64,000 nt of DNA from the NCBI RefSeq assembly GCF_914271545.1, contig NZ_CAJZAH010000001.1:868001-932000 (forward strand), read 5' to 3'. The notes under the pieces were generated by a model, which was given only the letters and a program-made list of their open reading frames with translations, did no database searches and was not told the origin of the DNA. A program made the translations under genes and the position numbers. This DNA is from Cupriavidus respiraculi (GTDB lineage: Bacteria; Pseudomonadota; Gammaproteobacteria; Burkholderiales; Burkholderiaceae). This document shows, piece by piece, positions 1-8,772 of this stretch. Within the stretch, counting starts at the first letter, position 1, and every line of letters begins with the position of its first letter.

Positions 1-28
1 ACTCGATGGCCGTAGTGATCGGAGCCAA

Positions 29-649
29 TTACCGGGAGATATCGATGGCCTTCAGGATGTCCTGTTGTGCCTGCCACATCGTCCGCATCCCAGACAAATA
101 GTCCTGCCGGATCGCGGCACCTTCCTCGCCCAGCGTCCCGATCAGGTGCCCGTGGGCTTCGCTGCAACCCTTGGTGAAATCCGCCCGCATCTGCGCGTCG
201 GCCGCCTCCTTGGTCAGCGCGCCACCGGTAATGCGGCTGCCCGCGTTGGACAGCGGGCTGAAGATCCCGCTGCCGATCTGCGAGCCGATCTCCAGACCCA
301 TCGGGCCCGCCTTCCGGAAGCCGCCGAAGGCCGTGATCCCCGTTGCCACGCCACCGACGATTTCCCACGCACCGCTGACCACCGCGGCATCGAAGGTCTT
401 CTTGATGAAGTCGGCTTGCGCGTCGAGCGAGCTCTTCTGCAGTTTCCATTGCGACAGCACGCCCTGGGCCTCCGCCTCCTTGACCGCGTTGCGCAGCTTC
501 TGCATCGCGGCAAGGAACTCGGCCAGCATCACCGAGAAATTGAACGGCCGGGCCGACAGCCCGCCGGTTGCGGGGTTCGCCGCGGCGTGCACGTCAGTTG
601 CAGTATCAGGCGCCGCCGTCGGCGTGCCGGTGGATGCGATTGCATTCAT
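29..649 (-). CDS. sctB: T3SS minor translocator, SseD/EspB/YopD class
   Basis: This 206-residue protein is the last gene of the translocator block and fits the small pore-forming translocator that inserts into the host membrane together with SctE. The sequence shows a disordered Ala/Thr-rich N-terminus, a short coiled-coil-prone segment near residues 45-85, and a single hydrophobic glycine-rich segment near 88-111. Its length is close to SPI-2 SseD. It starts 35 bp after the sctE stop, with a GAGGAG ribosome site eight bases before the ATG. Identity rests on position after SseC-like and SscA-like genes and on architecture, because translocators diverge quickly. An effector is possible but less likely. 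Confidence 0.72.
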   Translation of the reverse strand: MNAIASTGTPTAAPDTATDVHAAANPATGGLSARPFNFSVMLAEFLAAMQKLRNAVKEAEAQGVLSQWKLQKSSLDAQADFIKKTFDAAVVSGAWEIVGGVATGITAFGGFRKAGPMGLEIGSQIGSGIFSPLSNAGSRITGGALTKEAADAQMRADFTKGCSEAHGHLIGTLGEEGAAIRQDYLSGMRTMWQAQQDILKAIDISR

Positions 650-683
650 GATTGGTACTCCTCGATTGATATGTCGGCGCGAA

Positions 684-2327
684 TCACGCCATGTTCCCTA
701 CTACCTGCTGCATGCATTCGGCCGCTTCCCGAATCCCCTTCGTCGTGTTCATCGTGAGCGCCTGGAGGTCGTCCATCAGGTTCTCGCGGAACTCCTCCTC
801 CTGCTTCGCCGAGCGCCGTGCGCTCTCGATCAGGAAGTTCCACAAGATGGCGTCCCGCAGCAGTTCGTTGATTTCCCGTTGCTTGCCGGCGAAGTCGATT
901 CGCATCGCGCCGTCCACGACGGGCGCGGTCACCGTCGCCCCGACGGCGACGACCGTAGTGGCCAGACGCAGCAAGGACTGTTGGGACACCGCGGCACGCG
1001 CCAGCGCACGCATGACCTCGCGCTCTACCTGGTTGGCAAACTCCGTCTCGATCAGGTTCACGGCATCGCCGTAGCGCTTGCTGGCCACCGTCTTGGCGGC
1101 GCGCATCAGCGAGTCGGACACGATCTTCTCGATCGCCTCCTCGCCAAACATCTTCGTGACGGCGTTGGCGAGCTTCGGAGAGCACGCTGCGAAGGCGCCG
1201 CGGACCGCCTCCTGCATCCGCGTGACCGAATTCCTGGCGATCTCCTTGCCCAGCGCTGTGGCGATCTGCTGCGCCGCCGCCATCGCACTTTCGCTTTCGC
1301 GCATGGCGATCTTGGCGGCCGCCTCCGTCGCAGCGCCCTTGGCCGCGTTGGCGGCTTCTTCTGCCGTATTGATCGCCCGCGACAGCGTGACGCCCAGCGC
1401 CTTGCCCTCGCCGCGTCCCAACGCAACGGCGGACTTCACCACGAACCGGCCGGCCTGAACCGCCCTGGCCGCCGAGAAGAGGCTCGCGGCACCGGAGGCC
1501 GTGCCCAGCACGAATTCCGCCTTGGCGCAGCGCTCGATGTCATCCTGCAGCTTTTCCCGGAGCTCGGGATGGCAATGCACCACCGTCATCAGTACGCATT
1601 TGGTGATGCTGGCCACCGCGGTCGCGATATCGAGTACACCTTGCGGCTGTCCCGTCAGCAGCTTGACGCAGCCGGTAATGACTTGCGCGGCCGCCATCGC
1701 CCAGTTGCAGACCAGGGAAAACACCCCGCCCTTGCCCGCTTTCTCGTTGAGCTTGGCCTGCTCCTCCCGCGCGCGGTTCTCGGCCTCGATCTTCCTGCGC
1801 GCGAGCGCGGCTTCGACGTCGCGCAGCATCGTCTGGTTCGAGCAACTCAGCGCCATCAGATCCAGGGTGCCGCTGGACAGTACGTCGAACAGCCTGAGCT
1901 GCAGGGTTTCCATCGAAATGGCCGCCCCGTAGAAGTCCATCAGCGACGCGGTGATCTCGCCGAGTGTCCTGATGGTCGGCTGCAACGCGGTCGCCGCCGT
2001 GTCGTCTTCCGGCGCATCGGCTCGCAGCTTCTCGCAAGCCGCGTCCGCGCTGCGCAGCGCAGCCAGCACGTCGCGCAGCGCCGCTTCCGCGGTACGCTCG
2101 TCAACTTCACCGACCGTCGCCGATGGCGCCGGCGGTTTCAGCGAGAACCGCTCGGTGCCCGGCAATACCGCGGCAAGCTGCAGCACTCCGGGATCCACCT
2201 GGAAGGCCGCCTGTCGCGCGCCCTTGGCCGGCATGGCCTCGTCGTCCGGCATGAGGCCATCGCCGGCAAACCAGACCGCGGCCGCGGCGCGCGGTTCTGC
2301 ATATGCCACCGAGGCTTGGTGTGTCAT
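684..2327 (-). CDS. sctE: T3SS major translocator, SseC/EspD/YopB class
   Basis: The 547-residue product fits the large translocon pore protein delivered by the needle into the host membrane. Two hydrophobic segments are visible, a long one near residues 202-250 and a second near 440-460. They are separated by an Ala/Glu/Lys-rich helical region and preceded by coiled-coil helices at about 75-195. This is the usual layout of the SseC/IpaB family. It overlaps the stop of the upstream chaperone gene by an ATGA junction, so the chaperone and its client are translationally coupled. It is somewhat longer than SseC (about 484 residues). Confidence 0.8.
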   Translation of the reverse strand: MTHQASVAYAEPRAAAAVWFAGDGLMPDDEAMPAKGARQAAFQVDPGVLQLAAVLPGTERFSLKPPAPSATVGEVDERTAEAALRDVLAALRSADAACEKLRADAPEDDTAATALQPTIRTLGEITASLMDFYGAAISMETLQLRLFDVLSSGTLDLMALSCSNQTMLRDVEAALARRKIEAENRAREEQAKLNEKAGKGGVFSLVCNWAMAAAQVITGCVKLLTGQPQGVLDIATAVASITKCVLMTVVHCHPELREKLQDDIERCAKAEFVLGTASGAASLFSAARAVQAGRFVVKSAVALGRGEGKALGVTLSRAINTAEEAANAAKGAATEAAAKIAMRESESAMAAAQQIATALGKEIARNSVTRMQEAVRGAFAACSPKLANAVTKMFGEEAIEKIVSDSLMRAAKTVASKRYGDAVNLIETEFANQVEREVMRALARAAVSQQSLLRLATTVVAVGATVTAPVVDGAMRIDFAGKQREINELLRDAILWNFLIESARRSAKQEEEFRENLMDDLQALTMNTTKGIREAAECMQQVVGNMA

Positions 2328-2785
2328 TCCTCTTCCCCTTTGATCAAAGATTCCATCGTTCGCGTCGCTGTTGCGCGAAGCGTCTTGTGTTCTTCATGTG
2401 CCGCGCACCACTTGATCGCGCTGGAGTACGCCATGAGCGCGCGCTCCTTCTCGCCGAGCACCTGGAAACTGAGGCCCGCGAGGTAGGACGACCTCGGGTC
2501 CGCCAGCCGCAGTACCGCCGAGCGCGAAAAGCAGAAGATCGCTTCGTCGTGTCGCCGCAGTTGCTGCAGGCTGATTCCCAACGCCAGCCAGTACTCGAAG
2601 CGGTTGGTGTCGACGCCGACGAGCAGGAGGTAGATCTGCCTCGCCCCTTCGATATCGCCCGCGTCGTAGCGCTGGCATGCATAGGCGTACAAGGCATCCA
2701 GCTTCTCCGGCTCCACCCCGAAGAGCTCCCCGATCGAACCACCCTGAGCGAGATAGTCCTCGAGCATGCGACCGTGGTCTTCCAC
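2324..2785 (-). CDS. Class II T3SS chaperone (SscA/CesD/SycD-like, TPR)
   Basis: The product carries three tandem TPR helix pairs typical of the cytosolic chaperones that hold both translocators before secretion. The opening Leu-Ala-Gly-Gly region, the Leu-Tyr-Ala-Tyr-Ala-Cys helix and the later Tyr-Leu-Ala-Gly-Leu helix follow the SycD/LcrH pattern. The start chosen is a GTG with an AGGAGG ribosome site five bases upstream; it gives 153 residues, close to SscA (157). An ATG further upstream at 2872 would add an unrelated low-complexity leader and is not favoured. The gene lies directly before sctE and overlaps it by four bases. Confidence 0.82.
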   Translation of the reverse strand: MEDHGRMLEDYLAQGGSIGELFGVEPEKLDALYAYACQRYDAGDIEGARQIYLLLVGVDTNRFEYWLALGISLQQLRRHDEAIFCFSRSAVLRLADPRSSYLAGLSFQVLGEKERALMAYSSAIKWCAAHEEHKTLRATATRTMESLIKGEEE

Positions 2786-2871
2786 TTTTTCCTCCTGACA
2801 CTGCGGTGCGATGGCGCCGCCTCCGCCGGAGACACGAGGTGTCGCCGAGGGAAGCACGCCGCGACAGGCCA

Positions 2872-3456
2872 TCAGCGGTATGTGTTCGAGACGATCTCCT
2901 GCAACTGGCGGGCGTTCTGGCTGATCTGGCCGGTCGCACCCTGCACCACCGTCTGCACGTTGGTGATCGCCTTCTGCGTCTCGATCTGATTCTTCGGGCT
3001 CATGTCGGTGTATCCGCTGATATGGGTATCGATCGACACGGACATGGCGCGCAACTCGCCCAGGGAAAACTGCGTCTTGTTGGCGATCTCGTTGCGTGCG
3101 CTGCGGCCGTTGATCATGACGTCTTCCCTGACCAGCTCAGCGCGCAGCTCGTCCGAGATCGGCCGCGTGCTGTCGCCCTTTTCCGTCGAGTTGGAGAGAT
3201 CCGCGATCACGGTATCGAGCTGGTTCTTCAGGTCGCGCCATTTGCGGGCGGCATCCTGTGCCTTCGTGGTCTTTTCCATCTGGTACAGCGCCGTGTCCTG
3301 ATTGGCGTCGATGGAACGGATCCAGATTTCGAGCGCCAGCGCGTTGAACTTCATTTCCTTGTCGACATACGCGGGCGTCGAGCCACCGTCGTCGGCCAGC
3401 GCCCCCACGTGAACGGATCGGGTCAGTTCCTGAATGCCAGCAATATCTGCAGCCAT
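2872..3456 (-). CDS. T3SS filament/tip translocator, SseB/EspA-like
   Basis: The 194-residue protein resembles SseB/EspA, the secreted subunit of the sheath or tip that joins the needle to the pore. Features in order are a short N-terminus, a long amphipathic helix near residues 35-100, a central Asp-Glu-Leu-Arg...Asn-Gly segment similar to the SseB middle region, and a C-terminal helix rich in Gln, Thr and Val ending in Thr-Tyr-Arg, where SseB ends in Thr-Tyr-Ser. The ATG used has GGAG eight bases upstream; a TTG two codons earlier is also open. The gene lies between its probable chaperone (SseA-like) and SscA-like, as in SPI-2. Confidence 0.8.
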   Translation of the reverse strand: MAADIAGIQELTRSVHVGALADDGGSTPAYVDKEMKFNALALEIWIRSIDANQDTALYQMEKTTKAQDAARKWRDLKNQLDTVIADLSNSTEKGDSTRPISDELRAELVREDVMINGRSARNEIANKTQFSLGELRAMSVSIDTHISGYTDMSPKNQIETQKAITNVQTVVQGATGQISQNARQLQEIVSNTYR

Positions 3457-3489
3457 TTTCAATGCTCCAATTGATTCGATGATTCATGC

Positions 3490-3849
3490 TTATGCAAATC
3501 GCCGGATGCGCTTTTTCACAGCCGGCACTCTTTTACCAACCGGCGTCCCGGTCGATTCCTGGCCGCGAGCGCGTTTGTCCTGCTCGAGGCGCAATTCCAT
3601 TCGCTTCAGATTCGCTTTCAATTCTTCGACGCGCTGCTCGATGTCGTCGCCGCTTTGCTTCTTCTCGAGGAAATAGGCCTCGATGTTGCGGACCGCGCGG
3701 GCGGCCTCGGGATCGCGATCGGCACGGGCATAGAGCTCGACCCATTCGGCATGGATGCCACGCCATTGCTCCAGGCCCTTTTGCAATTCGCGCTTCAGCG
3801 ATTCGAGTTCGTCGTATGAATTTCTCCAAAACTCGTATTCGTCGTTCAT
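3490..3849 (-). CDS. SseA/CesAB-like T3SS chaperone
   Basis: This 119-residue, highly charged protein is predicted to be almost all coiled coil (residues 5-50 and 65-100) with a Lys/Arg-rich tail (last 20 residues). Salmonella SseA, chaperone of SseB and SseD, has the same size range, the same two-helix layout and a basic tail, and sits in the same place just before sseB. The start is well supported by AGGAGGGG seven bases before the ATG. Function is inferred from position and shape, since sequence similarity in this family is low. Confidence 0.65.
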   Translation of the reverse strand: MNDEYEFWRNSYDELESLKRELQKGLEQWRGIHAEWVELYARADRDPEAARAVRNIEAYFLEKKQSGDDIEQRVEELKANLKRMELRLEQDKRARGQESTGTPVGKRVPAVKKRIRRFA

Positions 3850-4010
3850 CGTCAGCCCCTCCTGCGTGAAGCCACTTTATGTTTGCCGTGCCCCGGATGC
3901 TTTTAAAATTTTCGGTGCCCTAAAGATTTCCGGTGCCGTATTCCCATAGGAAAACCCGAATATCGAAATCAGGATGAAACGTCAGTGACCAGTGACCATT
4001 TCCATCCGCA
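3850..4010 (-). promoter_or_regulatory. AT-richer gap before the SseA-like gene, possible internal promoter
   Basis: This 161-bp gap is the largest within the second T3SS block and is clearly lower in GC than its surroundings, with runs such as TTTTAAAATTTT. On the sense (minus) strand three related GGCACCG-type words precede AT-rich patches. No convincing -35/-10 pair is assigned. An extra promoter for the translocator genes here would match their separate control in other systems. Confidence 0.3.
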
Positions 4011-4301
4011 TCAGGTTCGCCCGTCATTTCCGATTCCGCCGCGTTTCCCGGCGTCGGCACCGGCCGCGATGGAAGGCGTATCCGCACGCCGCATGCGGCG
4101 CCATATCTTTTCCACACTCGCCACGCCCGCATCGCAGGCGTCGAGCGACATGCGAAGGCGCTGGTAGTCCTCCGGGCGCTGCGGCTGCCGTAGCAGGCCG
4201 CGCAGCGCGGTTCGCGCGGTCTCGAGCCGCCGCCGGATTTCGGTGCGCGCGCTGCCATCCGCGTCCGCGGCCAGACGCGCTTCCAGGTCGGTTGCATGCA
4301 T
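4011..4301 (-). CDS. SsaE/EscE/YscE-family needle co-chaperone
   Basis: The 96-residue product is a helical hairpin-like protein, with one helix at about residues 5-37 and another at 42-70, followed by a disordered Gly-rich tail. The pattern Leu-Arg...Gln-Pro-Gln-Arg-Pro-Glu-Asp-Tyr between the helices is the kind of turn seen in the T3SS_needle_E family. In SPI-2 ssaE occupies exactly this place between ssaD and sseA. YscE-type proteins work with a YscG-type partner to keep needle subunits monomeric; a YscG-like gene is present at 21524-21805. It starts ten bases after the sctD stop with a strong AAGGAG site. Confidence 0.62.
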   Translation of the reverse strand: MHATDLEARLAADADGSARTEIRRRLETARTALRGLLRQPQRPEDYQRLRMSLDACDAGVASVEKIWRRMRRADTPSIAAGADAGKRGGIGNDGRT

Positions 4302-4311
4302 GTCCTTCTCC

Positions 4312-5535
4312 TTACAGTTCGAGCGGCAGGTGCATCAGCTCGCCGTCCCGCTCCAGGTCGATGCCGCTGCGGTCGATGCCCGCGATCACGTGCCCTGACG
4401 GCAGGCGGCTTCCCACTTTCAGGCGTGTTCCGTTGGCCAGATCGAGGAACGTCAGCTCGCCGCTGCCGCCGAAGCTCACGATCGGCGAGGGAAAGATGCC
4501 GGCCTGGATACTGGTGGTCGGTATGTTCTGGAAGATCGTCTTGGGGCCGTCGGGATGCCCGTCGGCGAACGCCTGCAACACGGCCTCGAGCGTGCGGCGC
4601 GCGCCGTCGTCCAGTACGCCGGTGACCAGCACCATGCCCTTCTCCCGTGCCACGCTGAGCTTGCCGATCAGCCCCGAGCCGCGCAGCATGTCGATCAGGT
4701 TCTTCACGCTGGCCGTCACCGGGTCGTGCACGCTCCAGTGCGCCAGTCCCCGCATGGTCGACAGCATGGCGACCGTCTTCTGCCAGCGGGCGTCGGCATG
4801 GATGCGTCCCGCGATCGTCACCGACCCGAGCGTCTCGCCCGGCCTCACGACTGCATCGCCGAACCCGTGCAGCGCCAGAGCGGCCTGGACGTTGCGCACC
4901 AGTTCGTCCTGGCACAGCGTGTTGTCGCGGAACGCGATGTCATGCGCACGCAGCGTCTGCAGCAGCGCCTTGCGCTCGGCCGATGCCTTGCAGGTTCCCT
5001 CGAGCGTGGGCAGCGCTCCACCCTCCCGGACCAGTTGGATGCCCTGCTGCCGCGCCTTCGCGCGCCACTCGTCCATCCAGTCCACCGCGTCCTGCGTCGC
5101 GCTGCCCTGCTGCACCGAGGCGTACACCCAGATGGCCGCTCCGGCGGAGCCCGACAGCAGCGCTACCAGGCAGGCATAGGCGAGGCCGCGGGACCAGGCG
5201 CCGCGCCGGCTGTCGCGGCGCTGGGGCACCCTGCACACCGGTACCTCTTGATCGCCCTCGGCCAGGATCAGCGCGAGCCCGCCGATATCGAGCACCGCGC
5301 CGGGCGGTACCAACGGCGGCGCCGGACTTGCCGGCACACCGTCGATCCAGCAGCCGCTATCGGTATCGAGCGCGACACCGTCCTCCGTGACGGTCAGCAC
5401 CGCCTTGCCGTTGTCCTCCAGGGCGATGTCCAGGTCCGGATCTTCGCCCCCAATGGTGAATGACCCCTCGGGTAGCAAAAGCTGCCGGCCGGCCAGCGGC
5501 CCCGACAGCAACTTGATCTTGTATCGGTGTTTCAT
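4312..5535 (-). CDS. sctD: T3SS inner-membrane ring protein SctD
   Basis: The 407-residue protein forms the outer of the two inner-membrane rings of the injectisome. It has a cytoplasmic FHA-like domain at residues 1-100, a single transmembrane helix at about 117-139, and a periplasmic part of ring-building motifs (BON/modified-BON) from 170 to the end. Size agrees with EscD/SsaD/YscD. The start is an ATG seven bases after the sctC stop, so it is co-transcribed with the secretin whose ring it must contact. Confidence 0.9.
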   Translation of the reverse strand: MKHRYKIKLLSGPLAGRQLLLPEGSFTIGGEDPDLDIALEDNGKAVLTVTEDGVALDTDSGCWIDGVPASPAPPLVPPGAVLDIGGLALILAEGDQEVPVCRVPQRRDSRRGAWSRGLAYACLVALLSGSAGAAIWVYASVQQGSATQDAVDWMDEWRAKARQQGIQLVREGGALPTLEGTCKASAERKALLQTLRAHDIAFRDNTLCQDELVRNVQAALALHGFGDAVVRPGETLGSVTIAGRIHADARWQKTVAMLSTMRGLAHWSVHDPVTASVKNLIDMLRGSGLIGKLSVAREKGMVLVTGVLDDGARRTLEAVLQAFADGHPDGPKTIFQNIPTTSIQAGIFPSPIVSFGGSGELTFLDLANGTRLKVGSRLPSGHVIAGIDRSGIDLERDGELMHLPLEL

Positions 5536-5542
5536 GGGCCCA

Positions 5543-7045
5543 TCAGTTCAGCGCATGCGGCTCGGCCTTGATCAGGAACAGGCGCACGACGCTCAGGTTT
5601 TCGCGTGTTTCGTTGCGGAACAGCCCGCCAATGAGCGGCAGATCGCCCAGCAAGGGAATCTTTCGTTCGCCCTGTCTCTGTTTCTCCTCCACGAAGCCGC
5701 CCAGCAGCAGGCTTTGTCCCGGCTTGAGGATCGCCTGCGTGGCGATGCCGGAATTGCGCACCTGCGGCAGTTGCTCGATATTGTTCGCGGGCGCCTCCTG
5801 CCGCCCGTCCTGGATGTCCAGCGTCAGCATGACGTCCTGCGCCCCGCTGCCGTCGATCAGCCGGGGCGTGACGCGCAGCAGCGATCCCGCCGCGACCGAA
5901 GCCAGCTCGGCCACCTTGTCGCCCTGCAGCTTGGTATAGAAGGTGATGTTGCGATCCAGCACCGCCTGCACGTTATTCAGCGTGACGACCGAGGGGCGGG
6001 ACAGCACCTTGGCTTTGGAGTTCTGCTGCAGCGCATTGATGCGGACAAAGAACTCCGCGGTGTTGCTGAGCACGGTCTGGAAGGTGCCCTCGGCCGCGCC
6101 CGCCCCCGAGTTGAAGCTGATGCGGCCCTTGCCCACGCCCACGCTGCCGCCCATGTCGATGCCAAGCTCCCGCATGTCGGCCGCGTCCACATCGATGATC
6201 GCCACCGATATCTCGATCTGACGAGGCTTCTGGTCCAGCTGCCGCACGAGCTCCGCGTAGATCGGCATGTTGGCCTTGCGGTCGCGCACGATGACCGCGT
6301 TGTTGCGCGCGTCGGCGGAAAAGGTCGGCACCGCGACGCCCGCCGGCGCGGCCTGGCCACCCGCGGTGGTCACGGCCAGCGCACGGCTCTTGGTCATTTC
6401 GCGCAGCTCGGAGACGACGCCCGGAATCAGCACCTGCTGGTTGCGGTAGGAATAGGTGCCGTCCACCGCGGACGCGTAGCGCAGCGGAAAGACCTCCACG
6501 ACTTCCTGGGTCTGCGTCTGCTGCAGCGTCTTCTCGTCGAGCTCCTTCGACAGCTTGCCGATGCGCTGCACGCAGATGGGCACGCCGAACACCTCGATCG
6601 CGTTGAAATGGATGACCGGCCGGACCGAGCACGATCCGCCCTTGAGCACGCCGGCCTCGCGCAGGTACTGACTCAGCTCGGAGGCTTGCAGGTACTGCGG
6701 CGTCAATACTTCCGTGGCCACCTCGTGCGCCTTGTAGGCATAGAGCACCCGGCCGTCGAAATACCAGGCGAGGTTGTAGAGCTGGGCGAGCTGGTCCAGC
6801 GTCTGCTCGGGGTGGCGCCCGTGCAGCGAACCCACGAAGGTGTCGTTGACCTCCTGGCTGACGATGACCGGCACGCCGTAGTTCGCGCCAAAGTCCTTCA
6901 GCAGCGCGCTGACCTTCATGCCGCGCGACGACACGTTGAACTCGGGCCCCGTCAGGCCCAATGCGCCGGTGGCCGCCTGGGCGGCTGCCGATACGCCGAA
7001 CAGGGCTGCCAGTACCGACAGCCGTCCGAACTGCTTTTTCTTCAT
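5543..7045 (-). CDS. sctC: T3SS outer-membrane secretin SctC
   Basis: The 500-residue protein builds the outer-membrane ring of the injectisome. Residues 1-24 are a signal peptide cleaved after Ala-Gln-Ala. Secretin N-domains follow (about 30-250) and then the conserved secretin C-domain (about 270-495) with a Val-Pro-(Leu)-Leu-Gly-Asp-(Leu)-Pro-like gate motif near its end. It is slightly shorter than YscC and close in length to SsaC/EscC. Its ATG overlaps the stop of the SpiC-like gene (ATGA). No pilotin lipoprotein was recognised in this window. Confidence 0.94.
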   Translation of the reverse strand: MKKKQFGRLSVLAALFGVSAAAQAATGALGLTGPEFNVSSRGMKVSALLKDFGANYGVPVIVSQEVNDTFVGSLHGRHPEQTLDQLAQLYNLAWYFDGRVLYAYKAHEVATEVLTPQYLQASELSQYLREAGVLKGGSCSVRPVIHFNAIEVFGVPICVQRIGKLSKELDEKTLQQTQTQEVVEVFPLRYASAVDGTYSYRNQQVLIPGVVSELREMTKSRALAVTTAGGQAAPAGVAVPTFSADARNNAVIVRDRKANMPIYAELVRQLDQKPRQIEISVAIIDVDAADMRELGIDMGGSVGVGKGRISFNSGAGAAEGTFQTVLSNTAEFFVRINALQQNSKAKVLSRPSVVTLNNVQAVLDRNITFYTKLQGDKVAELASVAAGSLLRVTPRLIDGSGAQDVMLTLDIQDGRQEAPANNIEQLPQVRNSGIATQAILKPGQSLLLGGFVEEKQRQGERKIPLLGDLPLIGGLFRNETRENLSVVRLFLIKAEPHALN

Positions 7046-7470
7046 ATCAACCTTCCAATGTCCGAGCCCTTCGTGGTGCCCGGCGGCTGTGCGCTGTCGC
7101 GCAGGTGGGCACGCAGGGCGATCTGCGTGCCAAGGCGCTCATCCAGTTGCGCGGCCGGCAGCGCGTGGTCGTAGCGGCGCCACAGCACCCATTGACCATC
7201 CACGCACGACAGCGCGTCGTCGCAGGCAGCCGGCATGGCGGCGAGCCACAGTGTTGTTTCCGTCAGCCAGCGCTCGTCGATCTCTGCCAGGTCCAGATGC
7301 AGGCCGATGCACAAGCCGCCCTCGCCGTGCCACGCCCGGCCCCGCACGTCGCCCACCTCGATGCTCGCCTCGGCGGCGCGGGCCTCGAGCACCGCGACGC
7401 TGGCGCAATCGAGCAGCTTCGAGACCCATCGGGTCGATACCGCCTTGTCGACGGCGAACGGTGGGTTCAT
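7042..7470 (-). CDS. SpiC/SsaB-like T3SS gatekeeper-associated protein
   Basis: The gene precedes sctC exactly as ssaB (spiC) precedes ssaC in SPI-2. With the start used here it encodes 142 residues (SpiC has about 127). The C-terminal half carries a Leu-Trp-Leu-Ala-Ala-Met-Pro segment followed by an acidic/Gly-Gln-Trp strand and an Arg-Arg-Tyr motif. It lines up by eye with the SpiC segment containing Leu-Leu-Ala-Ala-His-Pro and Gly-Gly-Trp-Leu. In Salmonella, SpiC acts with SsaM and SsaL to delay effectors until translocators are out; both partners have candidates here (17469-17837 and 17973-19067). An upstream ATG at 7548 is in frame but would place the dyad at 7504-7524 inside the gene. 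A CesT-like chaperone is the alternative. Confidence 0.6.
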   Translation of the reverse strand: MNPPFAVDKAVSTRWVSKLLDCASVAVLEARAAEASIEVGDVRGRAWHGEGGLCIGLHLDLAEIDERWLTETTLWLAAMPAACDDALSCVDGQWVLWRRYDHALPAAQLDERLGTQIALRAHLRDSAQPPGTTKGSDIGRLI

Positions 7471-7503
7471 GGCTTCATCATCGTGGTGCCCGCCTCGCGG
7501 CGT

Positions 7504-7524
7504 GATCGGGTGATGACCTGAAAG
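7504..7524 (-). promoter_or_regulatory. Dyad element before the spiC-sctC block (copy 1)
   Basis: The plus strand reads TCGGGTGATGACCTGA at 7506-7521, a 6-4-6 inverted repeat with one mismatch. The 21 bases at 7504-7524 match 22820-22840 at 20 positions, and that second copy lies upstream of the AraC gene that heads the other T3SS block. It ends 34 bp before the ATG at 7470. A shared regulator site is the simplest reading. No clear -10 hexamer follows it, so promoter placement is uncertain. Confidence 0.5.
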
Positions 7525-7558
7525 CGGCGCAAGCGGGTCGATACGCATGCCGGCTGCA

Positions 7559-8725
7559 CTATCTCGGTCCGGGAGAAAAGGCGTCGACGAGGCGAACAGT
7601 GGCCCCTCGCATGGCCGCTTCCGCGACCGGTCCGGCCGACGCGTCGACCACTGTGTCGGACAGGCGCGGCCGGTATGCCGACGTCAGCAGCGCGCCCATC
7701 CACGTGGCCACTGTCTGCAGCGTTCCACTGCCGGACTGCCCTTTGTCGACGGACGGCGGCGGCGAGGCCGGGGCCGCGCGCGGCGACACCGGTGCGGTGC
7801 CGAGCGGCCATCCCGCTGTGGCGGCGGCGCGGGTGTCCCCCGCGGGAGCGTCCGCGCGGCCGGCCGACACCACCGAGGAGGCCGCCGGAGCAACGTCCGA
7901 CCCGGACAGATGCCGCAGCACCTTGCCCACGTAGTCGCGCGTCTCCGCGTACGGCGGCACCTGGCGCCCATGCTTCTCCACGGCGCCTTCGCCTGCGTTG
8001 TAGGCGGCCAGAGCCAGTGTCATATCGTCACCGAAGCGCGTCAGCAGCCAGCGCAGGTAGCGCGTTCCGGCCTGGATATTGGTGCGCGGATCGTGCAGGT
8101 CCACGGCGCCGAAGCGCCTGCCCGTGGCGGGCATGACCTGCATCAGGCCGATGGCGCCTTTCGGCGAGCGCGCATGCGGCTGGAAGTTCGATTCCACCTT
8201 GACCACGGCCCGCACCAGATCCGCCGACACCGCATGCTGGATCGCGGCCTCCTCGATCAGTCCGTCGTAGGGGTTGGGCGCCAGCGTGGCGGGCCGGAGG
8301 CCGACGGCGCGTCGGCCCGGGCTGGCCGTCGGCGGCACGGACCGTGGCACCTCTCCCACCGCGATCGCGGGAGCCACGGCGTCCAGCCCCAGAACCCTTG
8401 CGCTCTCTGCCCCCATGGCGCGCGCCGCGTGCTCGGCAAGCGCGCTCAGCGCCAGACGCTGCACGCCGCCCGCGGCCGGCGTTCCCACTTCCCTCGCCGC
8501 GAGCGAACGGGCTTCGTCCTCCGCCGCACTGGCGCTTCGCCATATCTGGGCAGGCGGCTCAGTCCAGGCTGCCGCCGCCTGCATTGGCTCGGGTTCACGC
8601 TCGGATGCAGTGGCGGCAGCGTCCGCATCGGGAGCGTCGGGCTCCGTGCAACATGCCAGCGCGGCGTTGGCCGACAGGCTCGCGGACAGCACCACCACGG
8701 GAAACAGGGCTTTGGTCAATCTCAC
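7559..8725 (-). CDS. Lytic transglycosylase, T3SS-linked (SLT/Slt70 fold)
   Basis: The enzyme cuts peptidoglycan glycan strands so that the injectisome can cross the wall. The C-terminal half holds an SLT domain with the Val-Glu-Ser-Asn-Phe motif (catalytic Glu), Gly-Leu-Met-Gln-Val-Met-Pro-Ala-Thr, Ala-Ala-Tyr-Asn-Ala-Gly-Glu and Pro-Tyr-Ala-Glu-Thr-Arg-Asp-Tyr. The start chosen is a GTG preceded by GGAGA; it gives a normal signal peptide ending Ala-Ala-Leu-Ala at about residue 24 and 388 residues in all. Longer upstream starts run through the 11-bp tandem repeat and give no signal peptide. The middle of the protein is Ala/Pro-rich linker. It lies between the two T3SS blocks, downstream of sctU. 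Confidence 0.85.
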   Translation of the reverse strand: MRLTKALFPVVVLSASLSANAALACCTEPDAPDADAAATASEREPEPMQAAAAWTEPPAQIWRSASAAEDEARSLAAREVGTPAAGGVQRLALSALAEHAARAMGAESARVLGLDAVAPAIAVGEVPRSVPPTASPGRRAVGLRPATLAPNPYDGLIEEAAIQHAVSADLVRAVVKVESNFQPHARSPKGAIGLMQVMPATGRRFGAVDLHDPRTNIQAGTRYLRWLLTRFGDDMTLALAAYNAGEGAVEKHGRQVPPYAETRDYVGKVLRHLSGSDVAPAASSVVSAGRADAPAGDTRAAATAGWPLGTAPVSPRAAPASPPPSVDKGQSGSGTLQTVATWMGALLTSAYRPRLSDTVVDASAGPVAEAAMRGATVRLVDAFSPGPR

Positions 8726-8772
8726 GACAAGTCTCCAGCTCAATGGGACGTTGGCCGATACGGCACCGGTCC

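Noticed and set aside
171-2486. Long open frame of 771 codons on the plus strand opposite the translocator genes
   Set aside because: It is an antisense shadow of the high-GC sctE and sctB genes: Arg/His/Pro-rich with no domain, no ribosome site and no sensible neighbours.
3984-3997. Direct repeat of AGTGACC before the SseA-like gene
   Set aside because: Only two seven-base copies; could be chance and no similar element is seen before other operons.
3920-4027. 35-codon frame overlapping the end of the SsaE-like gene, with a protein-like C-terminus (Trp, Phe, Tyr-rich)
   Set aside because: It has no ribosome site and lies in the AT-richer gap; too short to support as a gene, though a lineage-specific small protein cannot be excluded.
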